Assembly: GCA_002878035.1 (NCBI GenBank)
Contig: PNIU01000085.1
Location: 1-34,632 of the forward strand
Direction: 5' to 3'
Length of the DNA stretch: 34,632 nt
DNA from: Sulfurihydrogenibium sp.
GTDB lineage: Bacteria > Aquificota > Aquificia > Aquificales > Hydrogenothermaceae
The position numbers were made by a program, and so were the translations under genes. The notes beneath the pieces are model-generated. The model saw only the letters and a program-made list of their open reading frames with translations, was not told the DNA's origin and did no database searches. Shown piece after piece: positions 22,084 to 32,435 of the stretch. How positions within the stretch are numbered: the stretch's first letter is position 1; the number at the start of each line of letters is the position of its first letter.

Positions 22084-22764
22084 ATGGGTCAGAAAGTACA
22101 CCCTATAGGATTTAGACTTGGCATAACGCAGGACTGGAGGTCCAAGTGGTATGCAGATAAGAAGAAGTATACTAAACTTTTACACGAAGATATAGCAATA
22201 AGAAATTTTATACAGGGAAAGTATAAAGCTGCAGGTATAGCGGAAGTTATAATAGAAAGACTTGGAGATAAACTAAGAGTAAAAATATTAGCTGCAAGAC
22301 CTGGTATAGTTATAGGTGCTAAAGGTGCAGAGGTTGAAAAATTAAACGAAACTTTGAAAAAATTATCCTCAGCCAGTGAGATACTCGTTAACGTTGATGA
22401 AGTAAAAAGACCAGAGTTAAATGCTAAACTCGTTGCAGAAGATATAGCCCTTCAACTGGAAAGAAGGGTATCTCATAGAAGAGCTATGAAAAAAGCTATT
22501 GACGCAGCTATGAAAGCTGGAGCTAAAGGTATAAAAACTCAAGTTGGTGGAAGGATAGGTGGAGTGGATTTAGCAAGGAAAGAATGGTTTATGGCAGGAA
22601 GAATGCCACTGCAAACACTCAGAGCTGATATAGATTACGGAACTGCAAGAGCTTCTACAAAGTACGGAATCCTCGGAGTAAAAGTTTGGATATACAAAGG
22701 TGATAAAGTAGAAGGAAAGGTTGAAGAAGTATTAAGTAAAGTTGAAGAAGAGCTTAAAGTTTAA
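22084..22764 (+). CDS. rpsC: 30S ribosomal protein S3
   Basis: [26 protein letters not shown] domain [16 protein letters not shown]. Confidence 0.99.
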   Translation: MGQKVHPIGFRLGITQDWRSKWYADKKKYTKLLHEDIAIRNFIQGKYKAAGIAEVIIERLGDKLRVKILAARPGIVIGAKGAEVEKLNETLKKLSSASEILVNVDEVKRPELNAKLVAEDIALQLERRVSHRRAMKKAIDAAMKAGAKGIKTQVGGRIGGVDLARKEWFMAGRMPLQTLRADIDYGTARASTKYGILGVKVWIYKGDKVEGKVEEVLSKVEEELKV

Positions 22765-22790
22765 AAAAGAAAATTTAGGAGGTTTTAGAT

Positions 22791-23210
22791 ATGTCTTTAC
22801 TTCAACCTAAGAGATTGAAATGGAGAAAACAACAAAGAGGCAGAATGAAAGGAAAAGCCTCAAGAAGAAACCAAGTTGATTTTGGAGAGTATGGTCTTCA
22901 AGCTTTAGAACCTTGCTGGATGACTTCAAGACAGATAGAAGCTGCAAGAATAGCTATCGTTAAAGAAGCTAAAAAAGGAGCTAAAGTCTGGGTAAGAGTA
23001 TTTCCTCATAAACCAGTAACTAGAAAACCAGCTGAAACTCGTATGGGTAAAGGAAAAGGTGATTTGGACCACTTTGTAGCTGTAGTAAAACCTGGTCATA
23101 TACTTTTTGAATTAGCTGGAGTTCCAGAAGAAGTTGCTGCCGAAGCATTTAGAAAGGCAGGCCATAAACTACCAATTAAAACCAGAATGGTAAAAGCTCA
23201 GGAGGTTTAG
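22791..23210 (+). CDS. rplP: 50S ribosomal protein L16
   Basis: [42 protein letters not shown]. Confidence 0.99.
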   Translation: MSLLQPKRLKWRKQQRGRMKGKASRRNQVDFGEYGLQALEPCWMTSRQIEAARIAIVKEAKKGAKVWVRVFPHKPVTRKPAETRMGKGKGDLDHFVAVVKPGHILFELAGVPEEVAAEAFRKAGHKLPIKTRMVKAQEV

Positions 23211-23211
23211 T

Positions 23212-23415
23212 ATGAAAGCCAGCGAATGGAGAAAGTTATCAACAGAAGAGCTTAAAGAAAAAGTTGTTGAACTAAAGAAAAAACTTATGCAACTTAGGTT
23301 TCAAAATAAAATAGGCTCTTTAGCAAAAAATAGTGAAATAAAAGAAACTAAAAGAGATATAGCAAGAATCCTTACAATAATAAGAGAAAGAGAGCTTAAT
23401 AAAACAAATGGTTAA
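23212..23415 (+). CDS. rpmC: 50S ribosomal protein L29
   Basis: [51 protein letters not shown]. Confidence 0.97.
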   Translation: MKASEWRKLSTEELKEKVVELKKKLMQLRFQNKIGSLAKNSEIKETKRDIARILTIIRERELNKTNG

Positions 23416-23426
23416 GAGGTGAAAGA

Positions 23427-23693
23427 ATGACAAGTGAAACAAAAAAGAACGTTAAAGAGTTTGTAGGAAAAGTAGTTAGTAATAAAATGGATAAGACTGT
23501 AGTAGTTGCAGTAGAAAGGAAGTTCCCACATCCTCTTTACGAAAAACAAGTCAAGAAAACTAAAAAGTTTTACGCCCATGATGAAGAAAACAAGTGTAAA
23601 GAAGGAGATATAGTCAGAATTAGAGAATCCAGACCTCTTTCTAAATTAAAAAGATGGGTTGTTGTTGAAATTATACAATCTTCTTCTACTTAA
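23427..23693 (+). CDS. rpsQ: 30S ribosomal protein S17
   Basis: [64 protein letters not shown]. Confidence 0.98.
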   Translation: MTSETKKNVKEFVGKVVSNKMDKTVVVAVERKFPHPLYEKQVKKTKKFYAHDEENKCKEGDIVRIRESRPLSKLKRWVVVEIIQSSST

Positions 23694-23699
23694 ATCCTA

Positions 23700-23728
23700 T
23701 TGATTTTAAAACGTTAAAGTTGTATAAT
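23700..23728 (+). promoter_or_regulatory. Internal promoter TTGATT-N17-TATAAT between rpsQ and rplN
   Basis: -35 TTGATT 23700-23705, -10 TATAAT 23723-23728, 17-nt spacer; sits in a 75-bp gap at the S10/spc boundary. Confidence 0.75.
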
Positions 23729-23768
23729 ATTAGTTTGTCTTTCTAAAAAAGTAAAAAGGAGTGCAGTT

Positions 23769-24137
23769 ATGATACAGAGAGGGACTTACTTAAATACTGC
23801 AGACAACTCAGGTGCTAAAAAAGTTCAGTGTATAGGGATACCCGGTGGTGCTAAAAAAATGTATGCCACCGTTGGAGATGTTATTACTGTTACTGTAAAG
23901 TCTGCCATACCAAACGGAACTGCTAAAAAAGGAAAAGTTTATAAGGCTGTCGTTGTAAGAACAAAAAAAGAAGTGGCAAGACCAGATGGAAGTTACGTAA
24001 AGGCTGATGACAATGCTGTCGTTCTTTTAAACAACCAGTTAGAACCTATAGGAACACGTATACTTGGGCCTGTTTGTAGAGAGCTTAGGTCCAAAGGATT
24101 CTACAGAATCATCTCTCTTGCACCGGAGGTAATCTAA
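23769..24137 (+). CDS. rplN: 50S ribosomal protein L14
   Basis: [36 protein letters not shown]-like [11 protein letters not shown]. Confidence 0.99.
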   Translation: MIQRGTYLNTADNSGAKKVQCIGIPGGAKKMYATVGDVITVTVKSAIPNGTAKKGKVYKAVVVRTKKEVARPDGSYVKADDNAVVLLNNQLEPIGTRILGPVCRELRSKGFYRIISLAPEVI

Positions 24138-24139
24138 TA

Positions 24140-24499
24140 ATGATTAAGCTAAAAAAAGGAGACCCGGTTATAGTAATCGCCGGTAAAGACAAAGGAAAGA
24201 TAAGTAAAATAAAACAGATAGTCAAAAAAGATGGAAAAGTAAAAGTTATTGTCGAAGGTGTAAACTTAGTTAAAAAGCACGTTAGAGGTATAGAGGGTGT
24301 TAGAGAAGGTGGTATTTATGAAGTAGAAAGACCAATAGATATCTCTAACGTTGCATACTACGACTCTAACCTTCAAAAGCCTGTTAAAATAGGGGTTAAA
24401 ATTATAGAAGAAGGTGACAAAAAAATAAAAGTTAGAGTCAATAAAAAAACAGGTGAAATAATAGACAAAGTTTGGGAAAAAATCAAAAAAGAGGTATAG
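24140..24499 (+). CDS. rplX: 50S ribosomal protein L24
   Basis: KKGDPVIVIAGKDKGKISKIKQI KOW motif, operon position. Confidence 0.97.
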   Translation: MIKLKKGDPVIVIAGKDKGKISKIKQIVKKDGKVKVIVEGVNLVKKHVRGIEGVREGGIYEVERPIDISNVAYYDSNLQKPVKIGVKIIEEGDKKIKVRVNKKTGEIIDKVWEKIKKEV

Positions 24500-24502
24500 T
24501 AA

Positions 24503-25069
24503 ATGGCTGCTGTAGTAGGATATAAACCAAGACTTCAAAAGAAATATGAAGAGGAAGTAGTTCCAAAATTAATGGAAAGGTTTGGATACAAAAGTCCTAT
24601 GCAAGTTCCAAGACTAAAGAAGATAGTTATCAATATGGGTGTAGGAGAAGCGATAGGAGATATCAAACAACTTGATAGAGCCGTTGAAGATTTAACTGCT
24701 ATCGCCGGTCAAAAACCTGTAATCACAAGGGCAAAAAAATCAGAAGCTGCCTTTAAACTAAGAAAAGGAAACCCAATAGGAACAAAAGTAACCTTAAGAA
24801 AGGATAGAATGTGGGACTTTTTGGATAAACTGATATCCGTTGCATTACCAAGGGTTAGAGACTTTAGGGGATTAAACCCTAAGTCTTTTGATGGAAGAGG
24901 TAACTACGCCTTTGGTTTAGCAGAACAGATTGTATTTCCAGAAATAGATTACGATAAAGTCGATAAAATAAGAGGTATGGATATAATCATAGAAACTACG
25001 GCTAAAACTGATGAAGAAGCTCTTTGGCTTCTATCTCTGTTAGGCTTACCTATAAGAGCAGGAGGATAA
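24503..25069 (+). CDS. rplE: 50S ribosomal protein L5
   Basis: [61 protein letters not shown]. Confidence 0.99.
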   Translation: MAAVVGYKPRLQKKYEEEVVPKLMERFGYKSPMQVPRLKKIVINMGVGEAIGDIKQLDRAVEDLTAIAGQKPVITRAKKSEAAFKLRKGNPIGTKVTLRKDRMWDFLDKLISVALPRVRDFRGLNPKSFDGRGNYAFGLAEQIVFPEIDYDKVDKIRGMDIIIETTAKTDEEALWLLSLLGLPIRAGG

Positions 25070-25071
25070 AG

Positions 25072-25260
25072 ATGGCTCGTAAATGTTTGATAGTAAAAGC
25101 TTTCCAAAAGAAACCTAAATATAAAACCAGAGTTCATTCAAGATGTCCTTTGTGTGGAAGACCAAGAGGATACATAAGACAGTTTAACATGTGTAGAATA
25201 TGTTTCAGAGAGAGAGCTCTAAGGGGAGAAATCCCAGGCATCAAAAAAGCAAGCTGGTAG
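25072..25260 (+). CDS. rpsN: 30S ribosomal protein S14 type Z (zinc-binding)
   Basis: [62 protein letters not shown], 62 aa; true start is ATG 25072 rather than 25024 of the ORF track. Confidence 0.97.
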   Translation: MARKCLIVKAFQKKPKYKTRVHSRCPLCGRPRGYIRQFNMCRICFRERALRGEIPGIKKASW

Positions 25261-25272
25261 GAGGAAACCGTA

Positions 25273-25683
25273 ATGATAACAGACCCAATAGCTGATATGA
25301 TAGCAAGAATAAATAACGCGATTAAAGCAAGAAAAGACGAAGTTGCAATACCAAACTCAAAGATAAAAGAAAAAATAGCTGAGATACTAAAAAGAGAAGG
25401 TTATATAGAGGATTACGTAGTCTCAGAAGAAAACAAAAAAGGTAATCAAGCAACTTTAATTATAAAATTAAAGTATCTTGGAAAAAGAAATACAAAACCA
25501 GCTATAACGAAAATAGAAAGGGTATCCAAACCTGGTCTTAGGAAGTATGTGCAAATCGATGAACTTCCTTATGTTCAAAAAGGTTTAGGTATAGCTATTC
25601 TTACCACAAACAAGGGTATTTTAACCGATGCTGAAGCAAGAAAGTTAAGAGTTGGTGGTGAAGTAATCTGTTACGTATGGTAA
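25273..25683 (+). CDS. rpsH: 30S ribosomal protein S8
   Basis: TDPIADMIARINNAIKARKDEVAIPNSKIK. Confidence 0.98.
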   Translation: MITDPIADMIARINNAIKARKDEVAIPNSKIKEKIAEILKREGYIEDYVVSEENKKGNQATLIIKLKYLGKRNTKPAITKIERVSKPGLRKYVQIDELPYVQKGLGIAILTTNKGILTDAEARKLRVGGEVICYVW

Positions 25684-25704
25684 AAACAAAAGGAGGCTGC
25701 TATA

Positions 25705-26250
25705 ATGTCAAGAATAGGTAAAAAACCTATACCTTTACCAAAAGGTGTTGAAGTAAAAGTAGATAATGATAACACTGTAACCGTAAAAGGTCCTAAAGGT
25801 ATGTTAACTTATAAGTTTCACCCTGATATGAAGATAAAAGTTGAAGATGGAAACATAATAGTAGAAAGGCCAAACGATGAGTCATTCTATAAAGCTTTAC
25901 ACGGAACTACAAGAGCTATTTTAAACAATATGGTAAAAGGTGTAACGGAAGGTTTTACTGAAGAGCTTGAAATAGTTGGTATTGGATACAGAGGTGCCGT
26001 AAAAGGTAAAACACTTGAGCTTTCCCTTGGTTACTCTCATCCTGTTATATACGAAATACCAGAAGGAATTCAGATAACAATGGAAGGAACGAACATAATA
26101 AAAATATTTGGAATAGACAAACAGAAAGTAGGTCAAGTTGCCGCAGAGATAAAATCCTTCAGAGAACCAGACCCTTACAAAGGTAAAGGTATAAGATATA
26201 AAGGAGAAGTAATTAAACTAAAAGCTGGAAAAACTGTAGGTAAAAAATAA
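25705..26250 (+). CDS. rplF: 50S ribosomal protein L6
   Basis: [32 protein letters not shown]. Confidence 0.99.
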   Translation: MSRIGKKPIPLPKGVEVKVDNDNTVTVKGPKGMLTYKFHPDMKIKVEDGNIIVERPNDESFYKALHGTTRAILNNMVKGVTEGFTEELEIVGIGYRGAVKGKTLELSLGYSHPVIYEIPEGIQITMEGTNIIKIFGIDKQKVGQVAAEIKSFREPDPYKGKGIRYKGEVIKLKAGKTVGKK

Positions 26251-26267
26251 TTAAGGAGTTGTTGAAA

Positions 26268-26639
26268 ATGGCAGTAAAAAGTAGAGCTGAAGCAAGAATA
26301 ATAAGACATAAAAGAATAAGAAAAAAGATATTTGGTACTGCTGAAAGACCAAGGTTGGCTTTTTATAGAAGTTTAAACGCTATATACGCTCAGATTATCG
26401 ACGATGAAAAAGGTCATACCTTGGTTTCTGCTTCAACTATAGATAGAGATTATGTTGAAAGATTTGGCAAAAGAGGTGGAAAATCCATAGAAGATGCTAA
26501 ACAGCTTGGAAAGTTCCTTGCAGAAAAAGCCTTGGCTAAAGGTATAAAAAACGTTGTTTTTGATAGAGGTGGTTTTCTTTACCACGGTAAAGTTAAAGCT
26601 TTTGCCGATGCTGCAAGAGAAGGTGGATTAAACTTTTAA
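26268..26639 (+). CDS. rplR: 50S ribosomal protein L18
   Basis: [34 protein letters not shown] at 26268 preferred over upstream TTG 26259. Confidence 0.96.
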   Translation: MAVKSRAEARIIRHKRIRKKIFGTAERPRLAFYRSLNAIYAQIIDDEKGHTLVSASTIDRDYVERFGKRGGKSIEDAKQLGKFLAEKALAKGIKNVVFDRGGFLYHGKVKAFADAAREGGLNF

Positions 26640-26652
26640 AAGGAGAAAGGTA

Positions 26653-27237
26653 ATGGGAGTGAAGAATATCGAAAGACTAATTGAACAAAGAATTAAAGAA
26701 AATCCAATCAATCCAGATACGTTAGAATTAGAAGAAAAAGTCGTTGAAATTAGAAGAACTACCCGTGTTATGGAAGGTGGAAGAAGGTTCTCTTTCAGTA
26801 CTTTGGCAGTAGTTGGTGACAGAAAAGGCCATGTAGGTTTTGGACATGGTAAAGCAAAAGAAGTTCCACCTTCTATAGCAAAAGCTATAGCTGATGCTAA
26901 AAAAAGAATAATTAAAGTTCCTTTGATAGAAGGAACAATACCACATGACGTTATCGGTGAATACGATTCTGCAGTAGTTCTGTTAAAACCTGCAAGAAGA
27001 GGTACTGGTGTTGTGGCAGGCGGACCTATGAGACCAGTGCTGGAACTATTAGGAGTAACAGATATATTAACAAAAATCATCGGAAGAACAACAAATCCAA
27101 ATGCAGTTGTTAGAGCAACCTTTGATGCACTTCTAAAAATAAAATCTCCAGAGGAAGTTGCTAAGATAAGAGGATTGGAAGAGGAGCATATACTGAAAAA
27201 CTACAGAATATACGCTGGAGGTGTGCCAGTAAGATGA
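26653..27237 (+). CDS. rpsE: 30S ribosomal protein S5
   Basis: VEIRRTTRVMEGGRRFSFSTLAVVGDRKGHVGFGHGKAKEVPPSIAKA. Confidence 0.98.
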   Translation: MGVKNIERLIEQRIKENPINPDTLELEEKVVEIRRTTRVMEGGRRFSFSTLAVVGDRKGHVGFGHGKAKEVPPSIAKAIADAKKRIIKVPLIEGTIPHDVIGEYDSAVVLLKPARRGTGVVAGGPMRPVLELLGVTDILTKIIGRTTNPNAVVRATFDALLKIKSPEEVAKIRGLEEEHILKNYRIYAGGVPVR

Positions 27238-27413
27238 AAATAAAAGTAAAGTTGGTCAGAGGCTTTGCAGGTAAAACGGAAAAACAAAAGCAGGCTTTAA
27301 AATCTTTAGGTTTGAAGAAAATAAACGATGAAAGGATTTTAGATAAAACACCGGCTGTTTGTGGTAACTTAGAAATCGTAAAGCACTTAGTTAAAGTGGA
27401 GGAGATACAGTAA
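27234..27413 (+). CDS. rpmD: 50S ribosomal protein L30, absent from ORF track
   Basis: [59 protein letters not shown]; overlaps rpsE (ATGA) and rplO (TAATG). Confidence 0.93.
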   Translation: MKIKVKLVRGFAGKTEKQKQALKSLGLKKINDERILDKTPAVCGNLEIVKHLVKVEEIQ

Positions 27414-27862
27414 TGAAACTACATGAATTAAAACCGAACAAAGGAGCAACTCATAAAAAGAAGATAGTAGGTAGAGGTATAGGTTCAGGTCACGGTAAAA
27501 CATCTACGAGAGGTCACAAAGGTCAAAAATCAAGGTCTGGAGACTCAAAACTACCTGCAAGATTTGAAGGTGGACAAACACCTTTCATAATGAGAATACC
27601 TAAGAGAGGTTTTAAAAATCCAACTAAATTAGAGTATGAAATCGTAAATCTAAAAGATTTAGATAAGAAGTTTAACGAAAACGAAGAAGTTAATCCTCAA
27701 ACTTTGAAAGAAAAAGGTTTAGTAAAAAAAGGAGAATGTGTAAAAATACTTGGAGATGGTCAATTAACTAAAAAGTTGGTGGTAAAAGCTCACGCTTTCT
27801 CTTCTTCTGCTGAGGAAAAAATATTAGCTGCCGGTGGACAGGTAGAAAAAATTTCTAAGTAG
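27413..27862 (+). CDS. rplO: 50S ribosomal protein L15
   Basis: [43 protein letters not shown]. Confidence 0.98.
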   Translation: MKLHELKPNKGATHKKKIVGRGIGSGHGKTSTRGHKGQKSRSGDSKLPARFEGGQTPFIMRIPKRGFKNPTKLEYEIVNLKDLDKKFNENEEVNPQTLKEKGLVKKGECVKILGDGQLTKKLVVKAHAFSSSAEEKILAAGGQVEKISK

Positions 27863-27870
27863 AGGTAGTT

Positions 27871-29154
27871 TTGGATAAAATTATAAATGTTTTACAAATA
27901 AAAGAACTTAGGAATAAAATACTTATTACTTTATTCATACTTGCTATTTACAGACTCGGAACCCATATACCGGTTCCGGGTGTAGATTCAAACTCTCTAA
28001 TAAACTATTTCAACGCTTCAGGTGGAGCTCTATTTAACATCTATAACCTTTTTTCAGGTGGAGCACTCGGAAGATTCTCAGTTTTTGCTCTGGGAGTCAT
28101 GCCTTACATTTCAGCTTCTATCATAATGCAACTTCTTACTGCTGTAATACCAACTTTGGAAAGATTACAGAAAGAAGAAGGTGATTACGGAAGATGGAAA
28201 ATTTCCCAGTATACAAGGTATTTAACCATAGGTATTGCCTTCTTTCAGTCCTTAGGTCTTTCTATATGGCTTACAACTCTTAAAACAGAAACTGGAGCTT
28301 CTTTAATATCTGTTTCACCGTTTATGTTCGTAGTTTTAACTACAGTTACCGTAACAACAGGAACAGTCTTTTTAATGTGGCTTGGAGAAAAGATAACTGA
28401 GTTTGGTATAGGAAACGGTATATCTATGATAATCTTGGCAGGAATAGTCGCAGGAATAATACCGGCTATTTTGAGAACATATGAGTTAGTTAAAGTTGGA
28501 GAAATATCTGTTTTACTCTTAACTTTTGCTGTTTTAGTTATCATTGCAGTTGTGGCTGGTATAGTTTACATTCAAGAAGCTGAAAGAAGGATACCTATTC
28601 AGTATGCAAGAAGGAACGTTATGATAAACCAGTCTGCAAGTTATCTACCGTTTAAACTTAACCCTTCAGGTGTTATACCGATAATATTTGCCGTTGCTAT
28701 ACTGATGTTTCCGGCAACGATAGCTCAGTTTTTTGTCAATAAAAGTGAAATTGCAAGGACTATAGTTGATTATCTATCTCCTCAAAGTTATGTATACTTT
28801 GGTTTATACGTTGCTTTGATAATATTCTTTTCATACTTTTATACTGCCATACTTATCAACCCTATAGATATAGCAGATAATCTTAGAAGAAGTGGTGCTT
28901 TTATTCCTGGTGTGAGAGCTGGTTCACAAACTGCAGAGTATATAAACTACATTCTTACAAGACTTGTTTTTGCAGGCTCTATCTTCCTCGCTGCCATAGC
29001 TATACTACCTATGATTTTAATAAAATGGTTAAACGTTCCGTTTTATTTTGGTGGAACTTCGGCTTTAATTGTTGTTGTTGTTGCTTTAGATACAATTCAT
29101 CAGGTTGAAGCTTACCTTGCTATGAAAAAGTATGAAGGATTTTTAAGGAGGTAG
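27871..29154 (+). CDS. secY: Preprotein translocase subunit SecY (TTG start)
   Basis: Multi-TM protein, ILITLFILAIYRLGTHIPVPGVD, ADNLRRSGAFIPGVRAG; TTG at 27871 after agaggtag. Confidence 0.97.
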   Translation: MDKIINVLQIKELRNKILITLFILAIYRLGTHIPVPGVDSNSLINYFNASGGALFNIYNLFSGGALGRFSVFALGVMPYISASIIMQLLTAVIPTLERLQKEEGDYGRWKISQYTRYLTIGIAFFQSLGLSIWLTTLKTETGASLISVSPFMFVVLTTVTVTTGTVFLMWLGEKITEFGIGNGISMIILAGIVAGIIPAILRTYELVKVGEISVLLLTFAVLVIIAVVAGIVYIQEAERRIPIQYARRNVMINQSASYLPFKLNPSGVIPIIFAVAILMFPATIAQFFVNKSEIARTIVDYLSPQSYVYFGLYVALIIFFSYFYTAILINPIDIADNLRRSGAFIPGVRAGSQTAEYINYILTRLVFAGSIFLAAIAILPMILIKWLNVPFYFGGTSALIVVVVALDTIHQVEAYLAMKKYEGFLRR

Positions 29155-29156
29155 TT

Positions 29157-29792
29157 TTGAGTAAAACAGTAATTTTTTTAGGTCCACCGGGAGCAGGTAA
29201 AGGAACACAATCACAACTTCTAAAAGAAAGGGATAACTTTATACAGATATCAACCGGGGATATTCTAAGAGAAGCTGTAAAAAATCAAACATCTCTTGGT
29301 TTACAGGCTAAAAAGTTTATGGATGAAGGTAAGCTTGTTCCAGATGATTTAATCTTAAACATCATTTCGGAAAAACTTGAAGAATTAAAGGACAAAAATA
29401 TAATATTCGATGGATTTCCAAGAACTGTAGCCCAGGCAGAAGGTCTAAAAGATATGCTGTCTAAAATAGGAAGAAAAATAGATGCAGTAATTCTTTTTGA
29501 TATAACAGATGAAGAAGTTGTTAAAAGACTGTCTGGTAGAAGAGTCTGCCCAAACTGTGGAGCAGTTTACCATTTAATTTACAATCCACCAAAAAATGAT
29601 AATGTATGTGATAAATGTGGAACACCTTTGATACAGAGAGAAGATGATAGAGAGGAAGTTATTAGAAAAAGGTTAGAAGTTTACCATCAACAGACTGCTC
29701 CACTTATAGACTACTACAAAGATGTTTTAATAAAAATCAACGCTACCTTAAGTCCTGAAGATATTTACAAACATATAAAAAGTGTGTTATAA
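29157..29792 (+). CDS. adk: Adenylate kinase with zinc-type LID (TTG start)
   Basis: FLGPPGAGKGTQSQLL P-loop, FDGFPRTVAQAEGL, CPNCGAVYHLIYNPPKNDNVCDKCG. Confidence 0.98.
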   Translation: MSKTVIFLGPPGAGKGTQSQLLKERDNFIQISTGDILREAVKNQTSLGLQAKKFMDEGKLVPDDLILNIISEKLEELKDKNIIFDGFPRTVAQAEGLKDMLSKIGRKIDAVILFDITDEEVVKRLSGRRVCPNCGAVYHLIYNPPKNDNVCDKCGTPLIQREDDREEVIRKRLEVYHQQTAPLIDYYKDVLIKINATLSPEDIYKHIKSVL

Positions 29793-29793
29793 T
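29764..29793 (+). promoter_or_regulatory. Promoter for map: TTTACA-N18-TATAAT with extended -10 (TGTTATAAT)
   Basis: -10 overlaps adk stop codon; 12 nt before map ATG. Confidence 0.6.
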
Positions 29794-29805
29794 TAGTATT
29801 TACCT

Positions 29806-30558
29806 ATGATAGAACTTAAATCTAAAGAAGATATTGAGAAATTAAAAATAGCTAATCGGCATGTTGCCGAAATCTTACATTTGTTAAAAGAATACGTTAA
29901 GCCGGGTGTATCGGCATACGAGCTGGACCAGATAGCTTACGAAGAGTGTAAAAAAAGAGGTGTAAAGCCTGCATTTTTAGGTTTGTACGGTTTTCCCGCA
30001 TCTTTGTGTGTTTCTATAAATGAAGAGGTGGTCCATGGAATACCAAGGAAAGATAAGATTATAAAAGAGGGAGATATTGTAAGCTTGGATTTTGGAGTTG
30101 AGTACGAAGGCTGGTATGGTGATGCTGCTATAACTGTTGCCGTTGGAGAAGTGAGTGATAGAAAAAAACGCCTAATAGAGGGTGTAGAAAGGTCTTTAGA
30201 AGAAGCTATAAAACTGTGTTATCCCGGTAAGAACTTAAAAGAGATAGCTTTTGTGATACAAAAAACTTTATTAGATTATAAACTTACTCCCGTATGTACT
30301 TACGGTGGTCATGGAATAGGTAGAAAACCTCACGAGGAGCCACACGTTACTAACTGTGTTGAAAACGCTGATAACGTTGTTTTGCAAGAAGGTATGGTGT
30401 TAGCTATAGAACCTATGGCTTACTTGGGAAAAGGTAAAATTAGAGTTTTAAAAGATGGATGGACTGTTGTAACTACAGATAAAACCCACGCCGCACATTT
30501 TGAGCATAGTGTAGCAATAACTGAAAACGGTCCAATAGTATTATCAAAATTAGATTAA
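29806..30558 (+). CDS. map: Methionine aminopeptidase type I
   Basis: [63 protein letters not shown]. Confidence 0.98.
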   Translation: MIELKSKEDIEKLKIANRHVAEILHLLKEYVKPGVSAYELDQIAYEECKKRGVKPAFLGLYGFPASLCVSINEEVVHGIPRKDKIIKEGDIVSLDFGVEYEGWYGDAAITVAVGEVSDRKKRLIEGVERSLEEAIKLCYPGKNLKEIAFVIQKTLLDYKLTPVCTYGGHGIGRKPHEEPHVTNCVENADNVVLQEGMVLAIEPMAYLGKGKIRVLKDGWTVVTTDKTHAAHFEHSVAITENGPIVLSKLD

Positions 30559-30568
30559 GGTAGATAAG

Positions 30569-30805
30569 ATGGGAAAGAAGAAGGAAGAACAACAAAAGGA
30601 AAAAGGTATAGTTTTAGAAGGTACAGTTTTAGAAGCTTTACCTAATGCTATGTTTAAGGTTCAGCTTGAAACGGGTCATGAAGTTTTAGCTCATGTATCT
30701 GGAAAGATGAGAATGCACTTTATTAAGATACTGCCAGGTGATAAAGTAAAAGTAGAGCTTTCTCCGTACGATTTAACAAGAGGTAGAATTATTTTTAGAG
30801 TTTAG
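30569..30805 (+). CDS. infA: Translation initiation factor IF-1
   Basis: [57 protein letters not shown]. Confidence 0.98.
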   Translation: MGKKKEEQQKEKGIVLEGTVLEALPNAMFKVQLETGHEVLAHVSGKMRMHFIKILPGDKVKVELSPYDLTRGRIIFRV

Positions 30806-30821
30806 ATTAGGAGGAATAGAG

Positions 30822-30935
30822 ATGAAAGTTAGAGCTTCTGTTAAACCAAGATGTGAAAAATGTAGAATCATCAGAAGAAAAGGTAGAGTTATGGTTATTT
30901 GTGAAAACCCTAAACACAAACAAAAACAAGGTTAA
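30822..30935 (+). CDS. rpmJ: 50S ribosomal protein L36 (zinc-type), absent from ORF track
   Basis: [37 protein letters not shown], 37 aa. Confidence 0.97.
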   Translation: MKVRASVKPRCEKCRIIRRKGRVMVICENPKHKQKQG

Positions 30936-30950
30936 AGGAGGCTACAGAGT

Positions 30951-31301
30951 ATGGCACGTATAGCAGGTGTAGATTTACCTGATAGAAAAAGGTTAGAAAT
31001 AGCTCTTACTTATATATACGGTATAGGTAAAACAAGGGCTAAAGAAATACTGGAAAAAACTGGTATCGATGGAATGAAAAGAGTAGGAGAGTTAACTCCT
31101 GAAGAGTTAAACACAATAAGAAAATTTATAGAACAAAATTATAAAGTAGAAGGTGACCTCAGAAGGGAAGTTGCTGTAGCGATAAAAAGACTTGTTGATA
31201 TGGGCTGCTACAGAGGAGTTAGACACAGACTTGGATTACCTGTAAGAGGTCAAAGAACAAGAACAAATGCTAAAACAAGAAAAGGAAAAAGAAAAAAGTA
31301 A
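30951..31301 (+). CDS. rpsM: 30S ribosomal protein S13
   Basis: [56 protein letters not shown]. Confidence 0.99.
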   Translation: MARIAGVDLPDRKRLEIALTYIYGIGKTRAKEILEKTGIDGMKRVGELTPEELNTIRKFIEQNYKVEGDLRREVAVAIKRLVDMGCYRGVRHRLGLPVRGQRTRTNAKTRKGKRKK

Positions 31302-31327
31302 CTTTAAAATAAAAAGAGGTGTAAAAA

Positions 31328-31720
31328 ATGGCAAAAAAGAAAAAGTCAACTACTAAAAAGGTAAAAAGAATTGTTACTTCAGGTATAGCTCATATACAGT
31401 CTACCTTCAACAATACTATAGTAACTATAACAGATAAAGAAGGAAATACTCTTGCTTGGGCTTCTGGTGGAACAGAAGGATTTAAAGGAACAAGGAAAAA
31501 TACTCCATACGCAGCTCAGCTTGCCGCTCAAAAAGCAGCCAAAAAAGCTATGGATGAGTATGGTTTAAAAGAAGTAGAGGTTTGGGTAAAAGGTCCAGGT
31601 GCAGGTAGGGAACCTGCCATAAGAACGTTAGCTGCAGCAGGTTTAACTATAACTGCAATAAGAGATGTTACTCCAATACCTCATAATGGATGTCGTCCAC
31701 CAAGTAAAAGGAGGGTTTAA
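31328..31720 (+). CDS. rpsK: 30S ribosomal protein S11
   Basis: [37 protein letters not shown]. Confidence 0.99.
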   Translation: MAKKKKSTTKKVKRIVTSGIAHIQSTFNNTIVTITDKEGNTLAWASGGTEGFKGTRKNTPYAAQLAAQKAAKKAMDEYGLKEVEVWVKGPGAGREPAIRTLAAAGLTITAIRDVTPIPHNGCRPPSKRRV

Positions 31721-31723
31721 TCT

Positions 31724-32338
31724 ATGGGTAGATACATTGGTCCTTTAACAAAAGTTAGTAGAAGACTTGGAGTTTTTATAGGTGGTGATTTAGAATCTTT
31801 CCAAAAAAGGAATTTCCCACCTGGTCAGCATGGAAGAATACAGGGTAGAAAAAAGCTTTCTGATTACGGTGTAAGATTACAAGAAAAACAAAAATTAAAG
31901 TTCCTATACGGTGGTTTAAGAGAAGGTCAGTTTAGAAGATACTTTGAAGAGGCATCTAAAAAGGCAGGTAACACAGGTGTTGTCTTACTTCAACTGTTAG
32001 AAAGAAGATTAGATAACGTAGTTTACAGACTTGGTTTTGCTAAAACAAGACAACAAGCCAGACAGTTAGTTAGCCATGGACACTTTTTAGTAAATGGTAA
32101 GAAGGTAAATATTCCTTCCTACAGAGTCGATCCAGGAGATATTATAGAAGTTAGAGAAAAAAGTAAAAAACTTGCAATTTTCAAAGAAAACTTAGAAAGT
32201 AGAGACCCAAGGTCTATACCAAAGTGGTTAGAACTCGATAAAGAAAATATGAGAGGAAAAGTAGTAGAGATTCCTGAAGAGATAGAGTTAGAAATCCCAG
32301 TTAATGTTCAGTACATAATTGAGTTCTACTCTATGTAA
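31724..32338 (+). CDS. rpsD: 30S ribosomal protein S4
   Basis: LERRLDNVVYRLGFAKTRQQARQLVSHGHFLVNGKKVNIPSYRVDPGD S4 domain. Confidence 0.99.
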   Translation: MGRYIGPLTKVSRRLGVFIGGDLESFQKRNFPPGQHGRIQGRKKLSDYGVRLQEKQKLKFLYGGLREGQFRRYFEEASKKAGNTGVVLLQLLERRLDNVVYRLGFAKTRQQARQLVSHGHFLVNGKKVNIPSYRVDPGDIIEVREKSKKLAIFKENLESRDPRSIPKWLELDKENMRGKVVEIPEEIELEIPVNVQYIIEFYSM

Positions 32339-32347
32339 TACTTTCTT

Positions 32348-32435
32348 GGAATGCTCCAAAACCGCCTGCCGGGGACAGGAGCATTCTTTTGATTGGGCGG
32401 TAATAAATACCCCGGTACCGGGAATAAAAACCGGT
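32348..32435 (+). promoter_or_regulatory. Structured, pseudoknot-capable RNA element in rpsD-rpoA spacer (candidate cis-regulatory RNA)
   Basis: Stem GGAATGCTCC (32348-32357)/GGAGCATTCT (32378-32387); loop ACCGCCT (32361-32367) complementary to GGGCGGT (32395-32401); further alternative helices before the rpoA SD. Confidence 0.65.

Noticed and set aside
26628-27080. 150-aa minus-strand ORF opposite rpsE
   Set aside because: Antisense to the well-supported rpsE; composition looks like a codon-bias shadow.
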